From Rhodobacterales bacterium (lineage in GTDB: Bacteria; Pseudomonadota; Alphaproteobacteria; Rhizobiales; Stappiaceae): a stretch of DNA of 64,000 nt. The stretch is taken from positions 62,001 through 126,000 of the forward strand of contig VIRH01000087.1 in the NCBI GenBank assembly GCA_008107755.1, read 5' to 3'. The first letter of the stretch is position 1. Every line of letters starts with the position of its first letter. Position numbers and translations under genes: made by a program. The notes under the pieces are model-generated. The model had not been told where the DNA came from. It searched no databases and was given only the letters and a program-made list of their open reading frames with translations. Shown in pieces: positions 47,134 through 55,948 of the stretch.

Positions 47134-48144
47134 ATGATCATGACGTGCAGGAAGTCGAGCGGTTCCAAGGTTAAACGCGGTCTGGTGAGAGCGTTCGTGG
47201 TCGCAGGACTTCTGCTGACCCCGGCCGTTGCTTCGCTCGCCGTATCCGGCCCTGCCTATTCGCAGTCCGTTCGCATGGTGCCAGAGGGCAATCGCTATCG
47301 TTCCCAGCCGAAGATCCCCTACTCCTCCGCACGCCGCACAAAAGCGTTCAACTCTACCTATGATGCGAAGTTCGAGCAGGTTCTCGGCGTTCTGCGCCGC
47401 GACCGCCGCCTGATCGGTTCGATCAAGCGTGTCGCCGCCCGCTACGGCATCGATCCCGTCCATATCATCGGCGCCATCGTCGGCGAGCACACCTACAACT
47501 ACAATACGCTCGACAGTGCCCAGTCCTACTACGTCAAGGCGCTCAGCTATGCAGGGCTCAACTTCGATTTCGCATTGAACGGTGAAGACGTAGAGGTCTT
47601 CGTGAAGAGGCCGCAGTTCGACCGTTGCCGCAAGGACAGCATCCAGAACAACAGCGACCGGCGCTGGACCTGTTACGAGAATATCTGGAACAGCCAGTTC
47701 CGCGGTCGCTCCGTCGACGGCGTGAGATATCCGAAGAAGAATTTCAACGAGGCGTTCTTCCAGCCACTGTTTGCCGGGCAGAGCTTCGGCCTTGGCCAGC
47801 TGAGCCCGCTCACTGTGCTGAAGATGACCGATATGGTGTCCCGGAAGAGCAATTTCCGGAAGCTGGAAGCCTCCAACCCCGGCGCCGTCTACAAGGCGAC
47901 GATGGACCCGAACATTTCGCTGCACTACATGGCGGCGATCATCCGGGACTCGATCGATGCCTACAAATCCTCCGGCAAGGTCGACATTTCAAAGAACCCC
48001 GGGCTGACCGCGACGCTCTACAATGTTGGCGACCCCTGGGCCAGAGCCTCCAAGTTCCGGCGATCCGGTCAGACCTGGCCGAAGGAGAACTATTACGGCT
48101 GGCTCGTCAACGACAAGATCGACCAGCTGCGCGCTCTCCTCTGA
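47134..48144 (+). CDS. DUF1402 family exported protein
   Basis: A 336-residue protein with a signal peptide (VKRGLVRAFVVAGLLLTPAVASLAVSG). The mature chain has an N-terminal segment resembling lytic-transglycosylase-like domains (VAARYGIDPVHIIGAIVGEHTYN, with a Glu in the position of the catalytic residue) and a C-terminal LSLHYMAAIIRDSIDAY-type helical part, NVGDPWARA. DUF1402 proteins are restricted to alphaproteobacteria and of unknown function; peptidoglycan contact is a guess. Start 47134 chosen because the upstream frame to 46987 is unlike a signal peptide; 47140 is also possible. Confidence 0.82.
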   Translation: MIMTCRKSSGSKVKRGLVRAFVVAGLLLTPAVASLAVSGPAYSQSVRMVPEGNRYRSQPKIPYSSARRTKAFNSTYDAKFEQVLGVLRRDRRLIGSIKRVAARYGIDPVHIIGAIVGEHTYNYNTLDSAQSYYVKALSYAGLNFDFALNGEDVEVFVKRPQFDRCRKDSIQNNSDRRWTCYENIWNSQFRGRSVDGVRYPKKNFNEAFFQPLFAGQSFGLGQLSPLTVLKMTDMVSRKSNFRKLEASNPGAVYKATMDPNISLHYMAAIIRDSIDAYKSSGKVDISKNPGLTATLYNVGDPWARASKFRRSGQTWPKENYYGWLVNDKIDQLRALL

Positions 48145-48174
48145 CCAGGGGACCGGCCTGACGCAAGGCGTGGC

Positions 48175-48861
48175 TTACGCCAGGAACGGGTTGCTTTCCC
48201 GCTCGTGACCGAAAGTGGAGGCCTGGCCGTGGCCGGGCAGAAACGAGATGTCATCGCCAAGGGGCAGCAGCTTTTCCTTGATCGATCTGATGAGCGCATC
48301 GTGATCGCCGCCCGGCAGGTCGGTCCGCCCGACCGATCCGGCAAAAAGCACGTCTCCGGAAATCGCGAACCTCAGTTCCTTGTCGATATAGACCAGATGA
48401 CCCGGCGAGTGGCCTGGACAGTGCAGCACGTCGAAGGAGCGCCCCGCGATCTCGACAACGTCCCCTTCCACCATCCACCTGTCCGGAGAAACAGGCTTCG
48501 CACCCTCGATGCCGAACTCAACCGCCTGGTTTGCAACCCGGTCAATCAGAGGCTGGTCGGCCTCATGCGGTCCCTCGACCTTCACATCCAGCGCCGAGGC
48601 CAGGTCAGCGGCCCCGCCCACATGATCTATATGTCCATGTGTCAGTACGATTTTCTCGACCGTGACGCCCTGTTTCGCAATCGCAGCCTGAATGCGGTCG
48701 ATATCGCCGCCCGGATCGATCACGGCACCGCGCATGGTTGCCGGATCCCAGATCAGCGAGCAATTCTGCTGAAACGGCGTGACGGCAATTACCATGACCT
48801 GGATCGGAGCCGCCTCGGACGGCGCTCCAGCGTCTTCGGAATTTGGTGTTTCTTGCGGCAT
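48175..48861 (-). CDS. MBL-fold hydrolase (glyoxalase II/YcbL-like)
   Basis: A 228-residue zinc hydrolase. The metal motif THGHIDH (HxHxDH) is at about residue 74-80, further ligands are in CPGHSPGHL and SGDVLFAGSVGRTDLPGG, and the C-terminal His is in PGHGQASTFGHERESNP. This is the YcbL/type II glyoxalase-like subgroup, without the glutathione-binding C-terminal domain of GloB, so thioester hydrolysis is likely but the substrate uncertain. It is convergent with the DUF1402 gene. Confidence 0.88.
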   Translation of the reverse strand: MPQETPNSEDAGAPSEAAPIQVMVIAVTPFQQNCSLIWDPATMRGAVIDPGGDIDRIQAAIAKQGVTVEKIVLTHGHIDHVGGAADLASALDVKVEGPHEADQPLIDRVANQAVEFGIEGAKPVSPDRWMVEGDVVEIAGRSFDVLHCPGHSPGHLVYIDKELRFAISGDVLFAGSVGRTDLPGGDHDALIRSIKEKLLPLGDDISFLPGHGQASTFGHERESNPFLA

Positions 48862-49390
48862 GCTGCCTCCCGTTTTACGTACGCCCCTGACACATCAGAG
48901 GCCGGACCCATAATCTAAAACGCAATGAACTAGAATGGACATTTGTTCATCCGTGCGTGACGTCGTGGGAAATGTGGGGCATTTTCAAAGCCCCCGCAAC
49001 GGCAAGCGTCACACCATCTCGGAAATGCGAAAAGAGGACCGATCGAGCCGATGGCGGAACTCAGACGCGCCCGCCTTCGCGCAGATGTGATCGAATTCCA
49101 AACGACCTTTGCGGTGGTGTCTTCGGGAGGCGTATAGGGACAAAAGTCTTTGGCATCAGCGGACAGAAGCGTGCAGAATTCCCTCTGCGGAAGCCGTTAG
49201 GGATGGAGCCGCGTCTCGCAGCGTGCCATTTCTGCCTTGTACATTTGCCCCCGTCCCTCGTAACTAATACGGGACAAAGTGGTTCAGCACCGTGTTTCTG
49301 CGCATTGGCGGCTTCACCTTGCGGCGCGCATTTCGTACAAGAAGAACAGACCTCCGAAAAGGCGGCAAGACAATCGGGTAACCGGGCCTA
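48862..49390. other. 529-bp divergent intergenic region, nothing supported
   Basis: Lies between the MBL hydrolase and the DUF1176 gene. A 144-codon frame crosses most of it, but its Cys/Arg/Pro-rich composition and lack of a ribosome binding site make it noncoding in my view. It presumably contains both promoters. Confidence 0.45.
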
Positions 49391-50482
49391 ATGAAGCTGA
49401 AACTGTTCTCATTTCTCGCGCTGACTGCAATTGCCACGCTGTCGGCAGCGACGGCTGACGCACAGCCGGGTCGGAGTTCACCGAGCTTCGATGGCTGGAC
49501 AGTCGACTGCGGCAACACCGGGGTCTGCTTCGCATCTGCCTTCACCCGAACCCAGTCGGTATGGGTTGATGTCCGGATCGTGCGGGACTGGCAGGCTGAA
49601 GCTCAGCCGCTGGTCCGGCTGACCACCAACACCGAACTTCCGCAGGACGGAACGCTGCTTGTCCAGGTAGACGGCAAGCAGATCGAGTCCCTCCCGCTGG
49701 AGCAGCTTCGCGAAATGCAGAGTTCGGTCACCCCGCCCGCCGGCTTCAGACCTCTCGGTGGCGAAGGGTTCTGGTACCCGACCGGACCGGCGACATCGAC
49801 CCTGATCGAAGCGCTCCAGAACGGCAAGGACCTGAGCATCGTCCTTCCCGGCACCAACGGAGCACCGGAGATCGCCGTTCCCGTCCCGCTTCTGGGTCTG
49901 CGGGCCAGCCTCATTTGGATCGATGACCGCCAGGAGCGGAGCGGAACCGTTGCGGCCATGGTCTCGCCCGGCCAGGAAGCGGCGACCGACGCTCCCCATG
50001 CCGTACCGGTTGTCAGTCCCGATCAGCTCCCCACCGGGGTCGCGGCCGTCTGGGCCGCAAACAGGCTGTGTTCGGAGATCGATCCCAACATCTTTGCGAG
50101 CCTCAATGCAGTGCGCGTCCCGCTCGCCGACGATGCATCTCTTTACGTCATCCCCTGCGGCGCCCCCTCCGCCTATAACAGCCCCTTTGTCGCCATCCTC
50201 TCCGGCAAGGACGGTGCCGCACGACAAGTTCACGTCGCGCGGATGTCCGAAAAAGGGCCGATTGCCAGCGATCTCATCTATAACGCCCGCTGGATTCCGG
50301 CCGACATGCAGCTTGTCAGCTACTTCAAGGGATCCGGCGTCGGCGAATGCGGCGTCTGGAACCGGTGGAGCTGGAACGGCACCGGCCTAGTGCTTCTTGA
50401 AGAGGCAACTCGCAAAACGTGTGACGGGTCTGAACCGGACTTGTCCAATTGGTCAAGCACCTGGCCCCCTAAAAACGGCTAG
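49391..50482 (+). CDS. DUF1176 periplasmic protein
   Basis: A 363-residue exported protein with signal KLKLFSFLALTAIATLSAATADA. The DUF1176 pattern shows FDGWTVDCGNTGVCFASAF (about 33-51), paired cysteines later (ANRLCSEIDP, VIPCGAP, GECGVWNRWSWNGTG, RKTCDG), and LGLRASLIWIDDRQER in the middle. Function unknown; secreted, disulfide-containing. The Shine-Dalgarno is poor. Confidence 0.8.
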   Translation: MKLKLFSFLALTAIATLSAATADAQPGRSSPSFDGWTVDCGNTGVCFASAFTRTQSVWVDVRIVRDWQAEAQPLVRLTTNTELPQDGTLLVQVDGKQIESLPLEQLREMQSSVTPPAGFRPLGGEGFWYPTGPATSTLIEALQNGKDLSIVLPGTNGAPEIAVPVPLLGLRASLIWIDDRQERSGTVAAMVSPGQEAATDAPHAVPVVSPDQLPTGVAAVWAANRLCSEIDPNIFASLNAVRVPLADDASLYVIPCGAPSAYNSPFVAILSGKDGAARQVHVARMSEKGPIASDLIYNARWIPADMQLVSYFKGSGVGECGVWNRWSWNGTGLVLLEEATRKTCDGSEPDLSNWSSTWPPKNG

Positions 50483-50701
50483 TTTGGGTAGTTTGACCAA
50501 GGATTTTCTTGCGGTTTTCCCCAACCCGACCTTATGATGATGACGCAGCGGCTGGATGGGGATGCAGCAAATTTGTTTCAACCCGATCTCAGAATGTTGA
50601 ACAGGCGCACTGGGTGCGCCCTTGCGTGGTGACTCGACTGTGAAGACGGGTAGATGGGTTGGTATGTGCTGGATGAGCACACTGATTAAGGTGATTTGGT
50701 A
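50483..50701 (+). promoter_or_regulatory. Structured leader of the RGG/cold-shock gene
   Basis: About 219 bp before the cold-shock gene with two hairpins: GGCGCAC-TGG-GTGCGCC (50604-50620, perfect) and TGTGCT-GGATG-AGCACA (50665-50681, perfect). The second ends seven bases before the AAGGTGA ribosome binding site at 50688. This resembles long temperature-sensitive leaders of csp genes; the match is by layout only. Confidence 0.45.
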
Positions 50702-51562
50702 ATGCACGATGGCGATTCGGACCGGCGGTCGCGTGGTCGGCGCGGCGGCAAACGCGAGTTTGGCGGTCCGCAAGACTTCGGCAGTGACTTTGGCGGAAGC
50801 GAATTCGGTGGTTACGGCGGTGGTCGAGAGGGCGGCTACCGGGGTGGACGCGACAATGACTACGGTGGCGGCCAAGGCCGCGACGAAGGCTACGGCGGCG
50901 GCCGTAGCGGTGGATACGGCGGCGGCAACCGGGGCAGCTTCGGTGACCGCGATCGTGAAGGCGGCGGAAGCGGCGGCTATGGCGGCGGACGCACCGGCGG
51001 CTACGGCGGCAACCGCGAAGGCGGTGGCGGCGGCTACGGCGGCGGACGCAGCGGTGGTTACGGCGACCGTGAAGGCGGCGGCGGTGGCGGCTATGGCGGT
51101 GGTCGCAGCGGCGGCTACGGCGGCAACCGCGAAGGCGGTGGCGGTTATGGCGGCGGCGGCGGCGGCGGTGGTTACGGCGGCGGTCGCACCGGCGGTTACG
51201 GCGGTGGTCGCAGTGGCGGCTACGGCGACCGTGAAGGCGGTGGCGGTGACGGTTTCGGTCAGCGCGCCCCGCGCCGGGACATGCCTCCGGTCGAACGCGG
51301 CCCGCGTCAGTCCGGCACGGTAAAGTTCTTCAAGAGCGACAAGGGCTTCGGCTTCATCACTCCGGATGAGGGCGATGCGGATGTGTTCGTGCACATCTCC
51401 GCGGTCGAACGCTCGGGACTTGCGAACCTCGATAGCGGCATGCGGATCTCCTTCGAGACCGAGCCCGATCGTCGTGGCAAGGGTCCCAAGGCGGTAAACC
51501 TGCAGGTTATGGAAGACGACGGCAGCGCGCCTTCCGACGACGGCGCACCGGCCGAAGAATAA
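50702..51562 (+). CDS. Glycine-rich RGG protein with C-terminal cold-shock domain
   Basis: A 286-residue protein of unusual layout. Residues 1-200 are a Gly/Tyr/Arg/Asp-rich repetitive region (RSGGYGGNREGGGGYGGG and GRSGGYGDREGGG units), probably disordered and RNA-binding. Residues 205-270 are a cold-shock domain: SGTVKFFKSDKGFGFITPDE (RNP1 KGFGFI) and DVFVHISAVERSGL (RNP2 VFVHI). The tail is acidic. The domain order is reversed from plant GRP2-type proteins. ATG 50702 has AAGGTGA 7 bp upstream. The DNA of the repeat part is itself repetitive (about 50800-51250). Confidence 0.9.
   Translation: MHDGDSDRRSRGRRGGKREFGGPQDFGSDFGGSEFGGYGGGREGGYRGGRDNDYGGGQGRDEGYGGGRSGGYGGGNRGSFGDRDREGGGSGGYGGGRTGGYGGNREGGGGGYGGGRSGGYGDREGGGGGGYGGGRSGGYGGNREGGGGYGGGGGGGGYGGGRTGGYGGGRSGGYGDREGGGGDGFGQRAPRRDMPPVERGPRQSGTVKFFKSDKGFGFITPDEGDADVFVHISAVERSGLANLDSGMRISFETEPDRRGKGPKAVNLQVMEDDGSAPSDDGAPAEE
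50800..51250 (+). repeat. In-frame Gly/Tyr/Arg coding repeats
   Basis: Tandem, imperfect DNA repeats of about 54 to 66 bp built on GGCGGCTACGGCGGC and GACCGTGAAGGCGG elements. They make this part liable to slippage and length change among strains. They encode the disordered half of the cold-shock protein. Confidence 0.7.
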
Positions 51563-51595
51563 GCCGGTCCTTCCGGACCTGCAAAATGTGTCAGC

Positions 51596-51620
51596 CAGGG
51601 CGCAGCGCTGCTGCGCCCTG
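51596..51620 (+). terminator. Stem-loop after the cold-shock gene
   Basis: An 11-bp perfect stem (CAGGGCGCAGC / GCTGCGCCCTG) with a 3-nt loop 34 bp past the stop. There is no T-run, so termination would be weak or Rho-dependent. Confidence 0.55.
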
Positions 51621-51902
51621 ATGCGTTCAGCGTTTTCCGTTGTCTTCGCGGTGGCCCCACGCGCCACGTCCGACTTCCGGTTCCGCTTCGCCGGCAGACC
51701 GATGCCCGAAACGCGCGCTGACGCCTCATGACACCTGTTTGCGCAATTCGGCGCTCCCCTTTCCAAAACCGGTCACTCTGCCTATAAGGCGGCTGCAAAT
51801 GGAACCGCGCCATCCACCACCCGGTGTGGGGTCGCACCACCCAAGACCTTTTGAAGAGGCTCCCGGCGATCCGGCCGGCCCTCCCCTGCCCCTGGAAATC
51901 CA

Positions 51903-52415
51903 ATGACCGCTGAACAGATCCTCGACCTGAAGATCCGCCCCTTCCATCCCGGCGACCTGAGCACCCTTCTGCCGCTGAACAACGCCGCTGTGCCTGCCGT
52001 CAACGAGCTTTCCGCCGAAGAGCTGCTCGATCTTGTCAACTCCGCCCTGATCTGCCTGGTTGCCGAAGTCGACGGCACCCCGTCCGGCCTTCTGCTGTGC
52101 CTTGGCGACGGTGCGAACTATGACAGCCGCAACTATATCTGGCTCAGCGAACGCCTCTCCAACTTTGCCTATACCGACCGCATCTTCGTTGATGAAAAGC
52201 TGCGCGGGCACAAGGCCGGAGAAGCATTGTACAATGAACTGTTCCGGCAGTTAGCAGGCTCGGGCCGCTGCTTTGTCTGTGAAGTCAACGAACGGCCGCC
52301 CAATCCGGGCTCCCTGCGCTTTCACGAAAGGCTTGGATTTTCCGAAATCGGAAAGGCCGATCATGGTGACAAGGCCGTCATCTTCATGAAGCGCGATGCG
52401 GAGCCCGCCGCCTAG
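51903..52415 (+). CDS. GNAT-family acetyltransferase
   Basis: A 170-residue acyltransferase. The acetyl-CoA-binding motif A is IFVDEKLRGHKAGEALYNEL (about 99-118), and the C-terminal motif B is GSLRFHERLGFSEIGKAD. The N-terminal strand IRPFHPGDLSTLLPLNNAAVPAVNEL is typical of GNATs acting on small molecules or N-termini. Substrate unknown. TGGAAAT precedes ATG 51903. Confidence 0.87.
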   Translation: MTAEQILDLKIRPFHPGDLSTLLPLNNAAVPAVNELSAEELLDLVNSALICLVAEVDGTPSGLLLCLGDGANYDSRNYIWLSERLSNFAYTDRIFVDEKLRGHKAGEALYNELFRQLAGSGRCFVCEVNERPPNPGSLRFHERLGFSEIGKADHGDKAVIFMKRDAEPAA

Positions 52416-52534
52416 GCGAACGGGACTTGCCGACGTGAACACAAGGCACCCGAGGGTGTGAACATCGATCAACCGTTGGCCATGCGATCTAACCGGCTCG
52501 CAGGCCCGTTGGCCCAGAGCATGGATCGAACCGC

Positions 52535-53383
52535 ATGAACTACCGGCATGTCTATCACGCAGGCAATATCGGCGATGTCCTGAAGCACATCGTCCTGTCG
52601 CGGCTCATCTGTTACTTCCAGCTCAAGGACAAGCCTTTTCGTCTTGTGGACACCCATGCCGGCATCGGCCTCTACGATCTTTCCCTGCCCGAGACGCAGA
52701 AGACCGGCGAATGGCAGCAGGGCATCGGCAAGGTTCTGGACGCGGATGTACCGAAGGCAGTGGCCGAGTTGATCGCCCCTTGGCTGGGCGCGATCGAGGC
52801 TCTGAACCCGGAGGGCGGCCTCAACCGCTACCCGGGCTCGCCCGCGCTGGCACGGCAACTCATGCGGCAGGGAGACCGCCTGACGCTGACCGAGCTTCAT
52901 CCGGAAGATTTCAAGGTGCTCGCCGCGCAGTTTGCCGGAGACTTCCAGGTCAAGACAATCCATCTCGACGGCTGGCTGGCACTCGGCGGCTTCCTGCCGC
53001 CCAAGGAAAAGCGCGGCATCGTCCTCATTGACCCGGCCTACGAGGTCACCGACGAATTCGACCGCATGACCGGCGCCGTCATCCGCGGCTGGAAGAAATG
53101 GCCGACCGGCACCTATGCGCTGTGGTATCCGATGAAGGATGCCTGGGCGATCAGAAAGATGCATGCCGACTTCCGGACCGCCGGCCTTCGCGACGTGCTG
53201 ACGCTGGAACTGAATGCCGGCAAGAGCGGCCCGGAAACGAAGATGCTTGGCTCCGGAATGACCCTCGTCAATGCCCCCTATACGCTTGCGCAGGACATGC
53301 GCACCGTGCTGCCCTGGCTTTGCGAAACCCTGCAGCAGGGTCCCGATGCGAGCTGGAATGTCTCGCAACTGATTGACGAATAA
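52535..53383 (+). CDS. rlmJ: 23S rRNA (adenine2030-N6)-methyltransferase
   Basis: A 282-residue RlmJ enzyme that methylates A2030 in 23S rRNA. It begins with the family hallmark MNYRHVYHAGNIGDVLKHIVL; the SAM motif is VDTHAGIGLYDL and the catalytic tetrapeptide DPAYE follows GIVLI (about residue 162-170). Length matches E. coli RlmJ (280). The start has no strong Shine-Dalgarno. Downstream is a convergent-free stretch before the small exported protein. Confidence 0.95.
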   Translation: MNYRHVYHAGNIGDVLKHIVLSRLICYFQLKDKPFRLVDTHAGIGLYDLSLPETQKTGEWQQGIGKVLDADVPKAVAELIAPWLGAIEALNPEGGLNRYPGSPALARQLMRQGDRLTLTELHPEDFKVLAAQFAGDFQVKTIHLDGWLALGGFLPPKEKRGIVLIDPAYEVTDEFDRMTGAVIRGWKKWPTGTYALWYPMKDAWAIRKMHADFRTAGLRDVLTLELNAGKSGPETKMLGSGMTLVNAPYTLAQDMRTVLPWLCETLQQGPDASWNVSQLIDE

Positions 53384-53478
53384 TGAGCAAACCCTGTCAC
53401 TTTTGACGGATCGAAGCTTGACCTCGGACGGTCACTCGCCCATCGTCGCACTACAGTTAGCCTTCCGGAGATTTTGCC

Positions 53479-53922
53479 GTGCATTTCGCCCGCCCCTTCC
53501 GTTTGATTCTGTCTGCCCTGAGTGTCTGCGCAACCCTCACCGTCCCGGCCCTCGCAGCCGATTATCGCGAAGACGTGCTTCGCAGTGATCCTCACCTGCC
53601 GGAGTGTACCGCAGCCTCGGTTCAGAGCGCGGTTGCGGGAACGGTCGCACGCGCCCATCGGGACTATTACAATGGGCGTACGATCCTCGGCATCGATCAG
53701 ATTCAGGAACTCCGGTACGAAATCTACGGCGTGAGCACTCTCGCGCGCCGCTATTGCCGCGGCACCGCAAGCCTGTCGGACGGAACCATCCAGTCGGTTC
53801 ACTACATGGTCGAGGAACACGCCGGCTTTGTCGGCGTCAGCTGGAATGTGGAAGCCTGCCTGGCGCCACTCGACAAGTGGCGTGTCTACGGCGCTCATTG
53901 CAGCACGGTCAGCCCTCGCTGA
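53479..53922 (+). CDS. Small exported hypothetical protein
   Basis: A 147-residue protein with signal ARPFRLILSALSVCATLTVPALA and mature start ADYREDVLRSD. It contains four cysteines after the signal (LPECTA, RYCRGT, VEACLAP, AHCSTV), suitable for two disulfides, and a conserved-looking GVSTLARRYCRGTASLSDG core. The start is GTG 53479 with GGAG eight bases before. It lies 26 bp ahead of the RNase T2 gene and is probably co-transcribed with it. Family not recognised. Confidence 0.72.
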   Translation: MHFARPFRLILSALSVCATLTVPALAADYREDVLRSDPHLPECTAASVQSAVAGTVARAHRDYYNGRTILGIDQIQELRYEIYGVSTLARRYCRGTASLSDGTIQSVHYMVEEHAGFVGVSWNVEACLAPLDKWRVYGAHCSTVSPR

Positions 53923-53948
53923 CGGCCAGGAACACGGAAGGCCTCAAG

Positions 53949-54629
53949 ATGGCGTTCGCCCGCCATGCCTCTGAAATGGTCGGCAGATTTCTATCCATGC
54001 CACTTCTGGCACTGCTGCTCGCCGGACCGGCGGCGGCGGATCAGCCGGGCAAGTTCGACTTCTATGTACTCGCCCTGTCATGGTCGCCCACCTACTGCAA
54101 GCAGGAAGGAAGCGACGCCAACCCCCATCAATGCGACGTACGAAAGCCGTTCCGCTTTGTCGTTCACGGTCTCTGGCCGCAGTATGAGCGCGGCTATCCT
54201 GAGTCCTGCCCCGGCATGCCGAAGCGGATCGACAGATCGATCGCCGTCGGGATGGAGGACCTGATGCCCAGTCACGGCCTGGTCTTTCACGAATGGCGCC
54301 GGCACGGCACCTGCTCGGGACTGGAGCCGCAGGCGTATTTTGCGCTCGTCCGCCGGGCTGCCGAAAAGATCGCCGTACCTGGCGCCTTCGCTTCCCTGGA
54401 TCGGCCGGGAAAGACGTCGCCCGAGACTGTCGAAAAAGCCTTCCGGCTGGCAAATCCGGGCCTTGCGGAAGACGGCATGTCCGTCGCCTGCACGGCCGGG
54501 CAGCTGGAGGAGATCCGGATCTGCCTGACCAAGGATCTGCAGTTCCGCAGTTGCCTGGAAATCGACCGCAGCGACTGCCGTGCCGCCAGTCTGTCCGTTC
54601 CTCCGCCCGTCCCTGGTGACAATCGGTGA
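53949..54629 (+). CDS. Ribonuclease T2 family, secreted
   Basis: A 226-residue periplasmic endoribonuclease of the RNase T2/RNase I family. Signal RFLSMPLLALLLAGPAAA, then catalytic motif CAS I FVVHGLWPQ (about residue 59-67) and CAS II FHEWRRHGTCSGL (about 113-125), with the two active-site histidines present. Several cysteines support disulfides. It would degrade RNA in the periplasm. ATG 53949 has AAGG about 12 nt upstream. Confidence 0.92.
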   Translation: MAFARHASEMVGRFLSMPLLALLLAGPAAADQPGKFDFYVLALSWSPTYCKQEGSDANPHQCDVRKPFRFVVHGLWPQYERGYPESCPGMPKRIDRSIAVGMEDLMPSHGLVFHEWRRHGTCSGLEPQAYFALVRRAAEKIAVPGAFASLDRPGKTSPETVEKAFRLANPGLAEDGMSVACTAGQLEEIRICLTKDLQFRSCLEIDRSDCRAASLSVPPPVPGDNR

Positions 54630-54689
54630 AAGACCTTTCAGGCCAGCAAACGGTCTGACGAAATACTGAATGCTTCTGGAGTTAGCATC

Positions 54690-55340
54690 ATGATGAAACT
54701 ACGCTCGTCCCCTTCTTCCCCCTTCGGGCGCAAGGTCAAGCTGGCGATCGCCATCCTCGGCCTGAAGGATCGGTTCGAGGTTGTCAACGCCAACACCGCT
54801 GATCCGGAGGACAGTCTGCGCGGCGAAAATCCCCTCGGCAAGATCCCGGCGCTCATCCTGGAAAACGGCGATGTCCTCTACGACAGCGCGGTCATTCTCG
54901 AGTATGTCGATTTCCTGGCCGGCGGCGGCAAGTTGTTCCCGCTTGGCGAAGAGCGCTTCCCGGTGCTGCGCGACCAGACCCTGGCGGATGGGATCATGGA
55001 CGCCGCAATCCTGCGCGTTTACGAGAAACGCTTCAAGGTGCCCTCCTATCGCGACCCGGCCTGGGACGCCTATCAGGCTGCCAAGATGACGCGCGGCCTT
55101 GCCTATTTCGAGGCCAGGACGCCGGCTGCCCCCGCCTCCGAAAGCGACGTGAACGCCGGGACGATCACGCTTGCCTGCGCGCTCGGATATCTCGACCTGC
55201 GCTTCGGCGGCGAATGGCGTCAGGACTATCCGAAGCTCGTTGCCTGGCTCGATGCCTTCGAAGCGGTGGTTCCGGCCTATGGCTCTACACGGCAGCCGCC
55301 GGCGCCCCTTTCTGAGATCGATCCTGCCCCGTTGTGCTGA
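54690..55340 (+). CDS. Glutathione S-transferase family protein
   Basis: A 216-residue GST. The N-terminal thioredoxin-fold starts MKLRSSPSSPFGRKVKLAIA with the catalytic Ser in SPSSPF, followed by the glutathione-contact segments NPLGKIPALIL and YDSAVILEYVD; the C-terminal helical domain spans about 85-205. Its detailed substrate is unknown. A double ATG opens the gene. Confidence 0.92.
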   Translation: MMKLRSSPSSPFGRKVKLAIAILGLKDRFEVVNANTADPEDSLRGENPLGKIPALILENGDVLYDSAVILEYVDFLAGGGKLFPLGEERFPVLRDQTLADGIMDAAILRVYEKRFKVPSYRDPAWDAYQAAKMTRGLAYFEARTPAAPASESDVNAGTITLACALGYLDLRFGGEWRQDYPKLVAWLDAFEAVVPAYGSTRQPPAPLSEIDPAPLC

Positions 55341-55464
55341 AACCGCTCTGCTCCCCCGTGTCAGAAAAGCGGGGATGCTTCATTCACAAGTTCAGACCAT
55401 ATTGACCGATGATCGGCAGGCGCGGACGCCACGCTTGATCAGAGAACAGACTGGAGGAAATAAA

Positions 55465-55764
55465 ATGTACCGAGGATGGTTCCTTGCAAGCCCCTGTGCC
55501 CGCGCGGTGATACTCGGCAGCGCACTCGCGTTCGCTCTGCCCGCGTCTTCAAGCTTCGCCCAGGAGGAGAACGCGAAATGGTTCGTGCTGAAGCACGAGA
55601 AATCCGGTGAATGCTGGACGGGCCTGCTGATCGAGATCGACGGGGAATACCGCCACGAATTCGCGTTGACCGCAGGCGGGCCGTTCGACACCAAGGACGA
55701 AGCTCTGGAGCGCGAGAAGCAACTGGAGAACGTGGCCGTCTGCACCAGCACCGAGGCGAACTGA
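55465..55764 (+). CDS. Small exported hypothetical protein
   Basis: A 99-residue protein with signal GSALAFALPASSSFA and mature part QEENAKWFVLKHEKSGECWT, GLLIEIDGEYRHEFALTAGG and DTKDEALEREKQLENVAVCT. It has two cysteines and a compact alternating strand/helix pattern. GGAGGAAATAAA precedes ATG 55465. No named family comes to mind. Single-gene unit, convergent to the outer-membrane barrel. Confidence 0.72.
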   Translation: MYRGWFLASPCARAVILGSALAFALPASSSFAQEENAKWFVLKHEKSGECWTGLLIEIDGEYRHEFALTAGGPFDTKDEALEREKQLENVAVCTSTEAN

Positions 55765-55900
55765 TCCGCCACAAATGCGGGATCGTCAGGCAATTGGACC
55801 CGGCGATCCTGCAACTCGTCCTTTGACTGTCGGACTATCTGGTGGCCAGGCATAAGGCTGCCGCGCCGAGCAATGGTCGAGACATGCATGCGGACATAAA

Positions 55901-55930
55901 AAAACCGGCCCCACAAGGAGGCCGGCTTTT
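55901..55930 (-). terminator. Bidirectional rho-independent terminator of the barrel gene
   Basis: A CCGGCC / GGCCGG stem with A-runs on the left and T-runs on the right. On the minus strand it ends the barrel gene with TTTTTTTT. Confidence 0.85.
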
Positions 55931-55948
55931 TTTGCCGTAGTCGGCTGA

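Noticed and set aside
48957-49391. 144-codon frame upstream of the DUF1176 gene
   Set aside because: No Shine-Dalgarno, Cys/Arg/Pro-rich composition, no family resemblance; it covers the expected promoter region.
50709-51323. 204-codon Ala/Val/Thr-rich frame inside the cold-shock gene
   Set aside because: It is the +1 shadow of GGY/GGN glycine codons; the cold-shock domain lies in the other frame.
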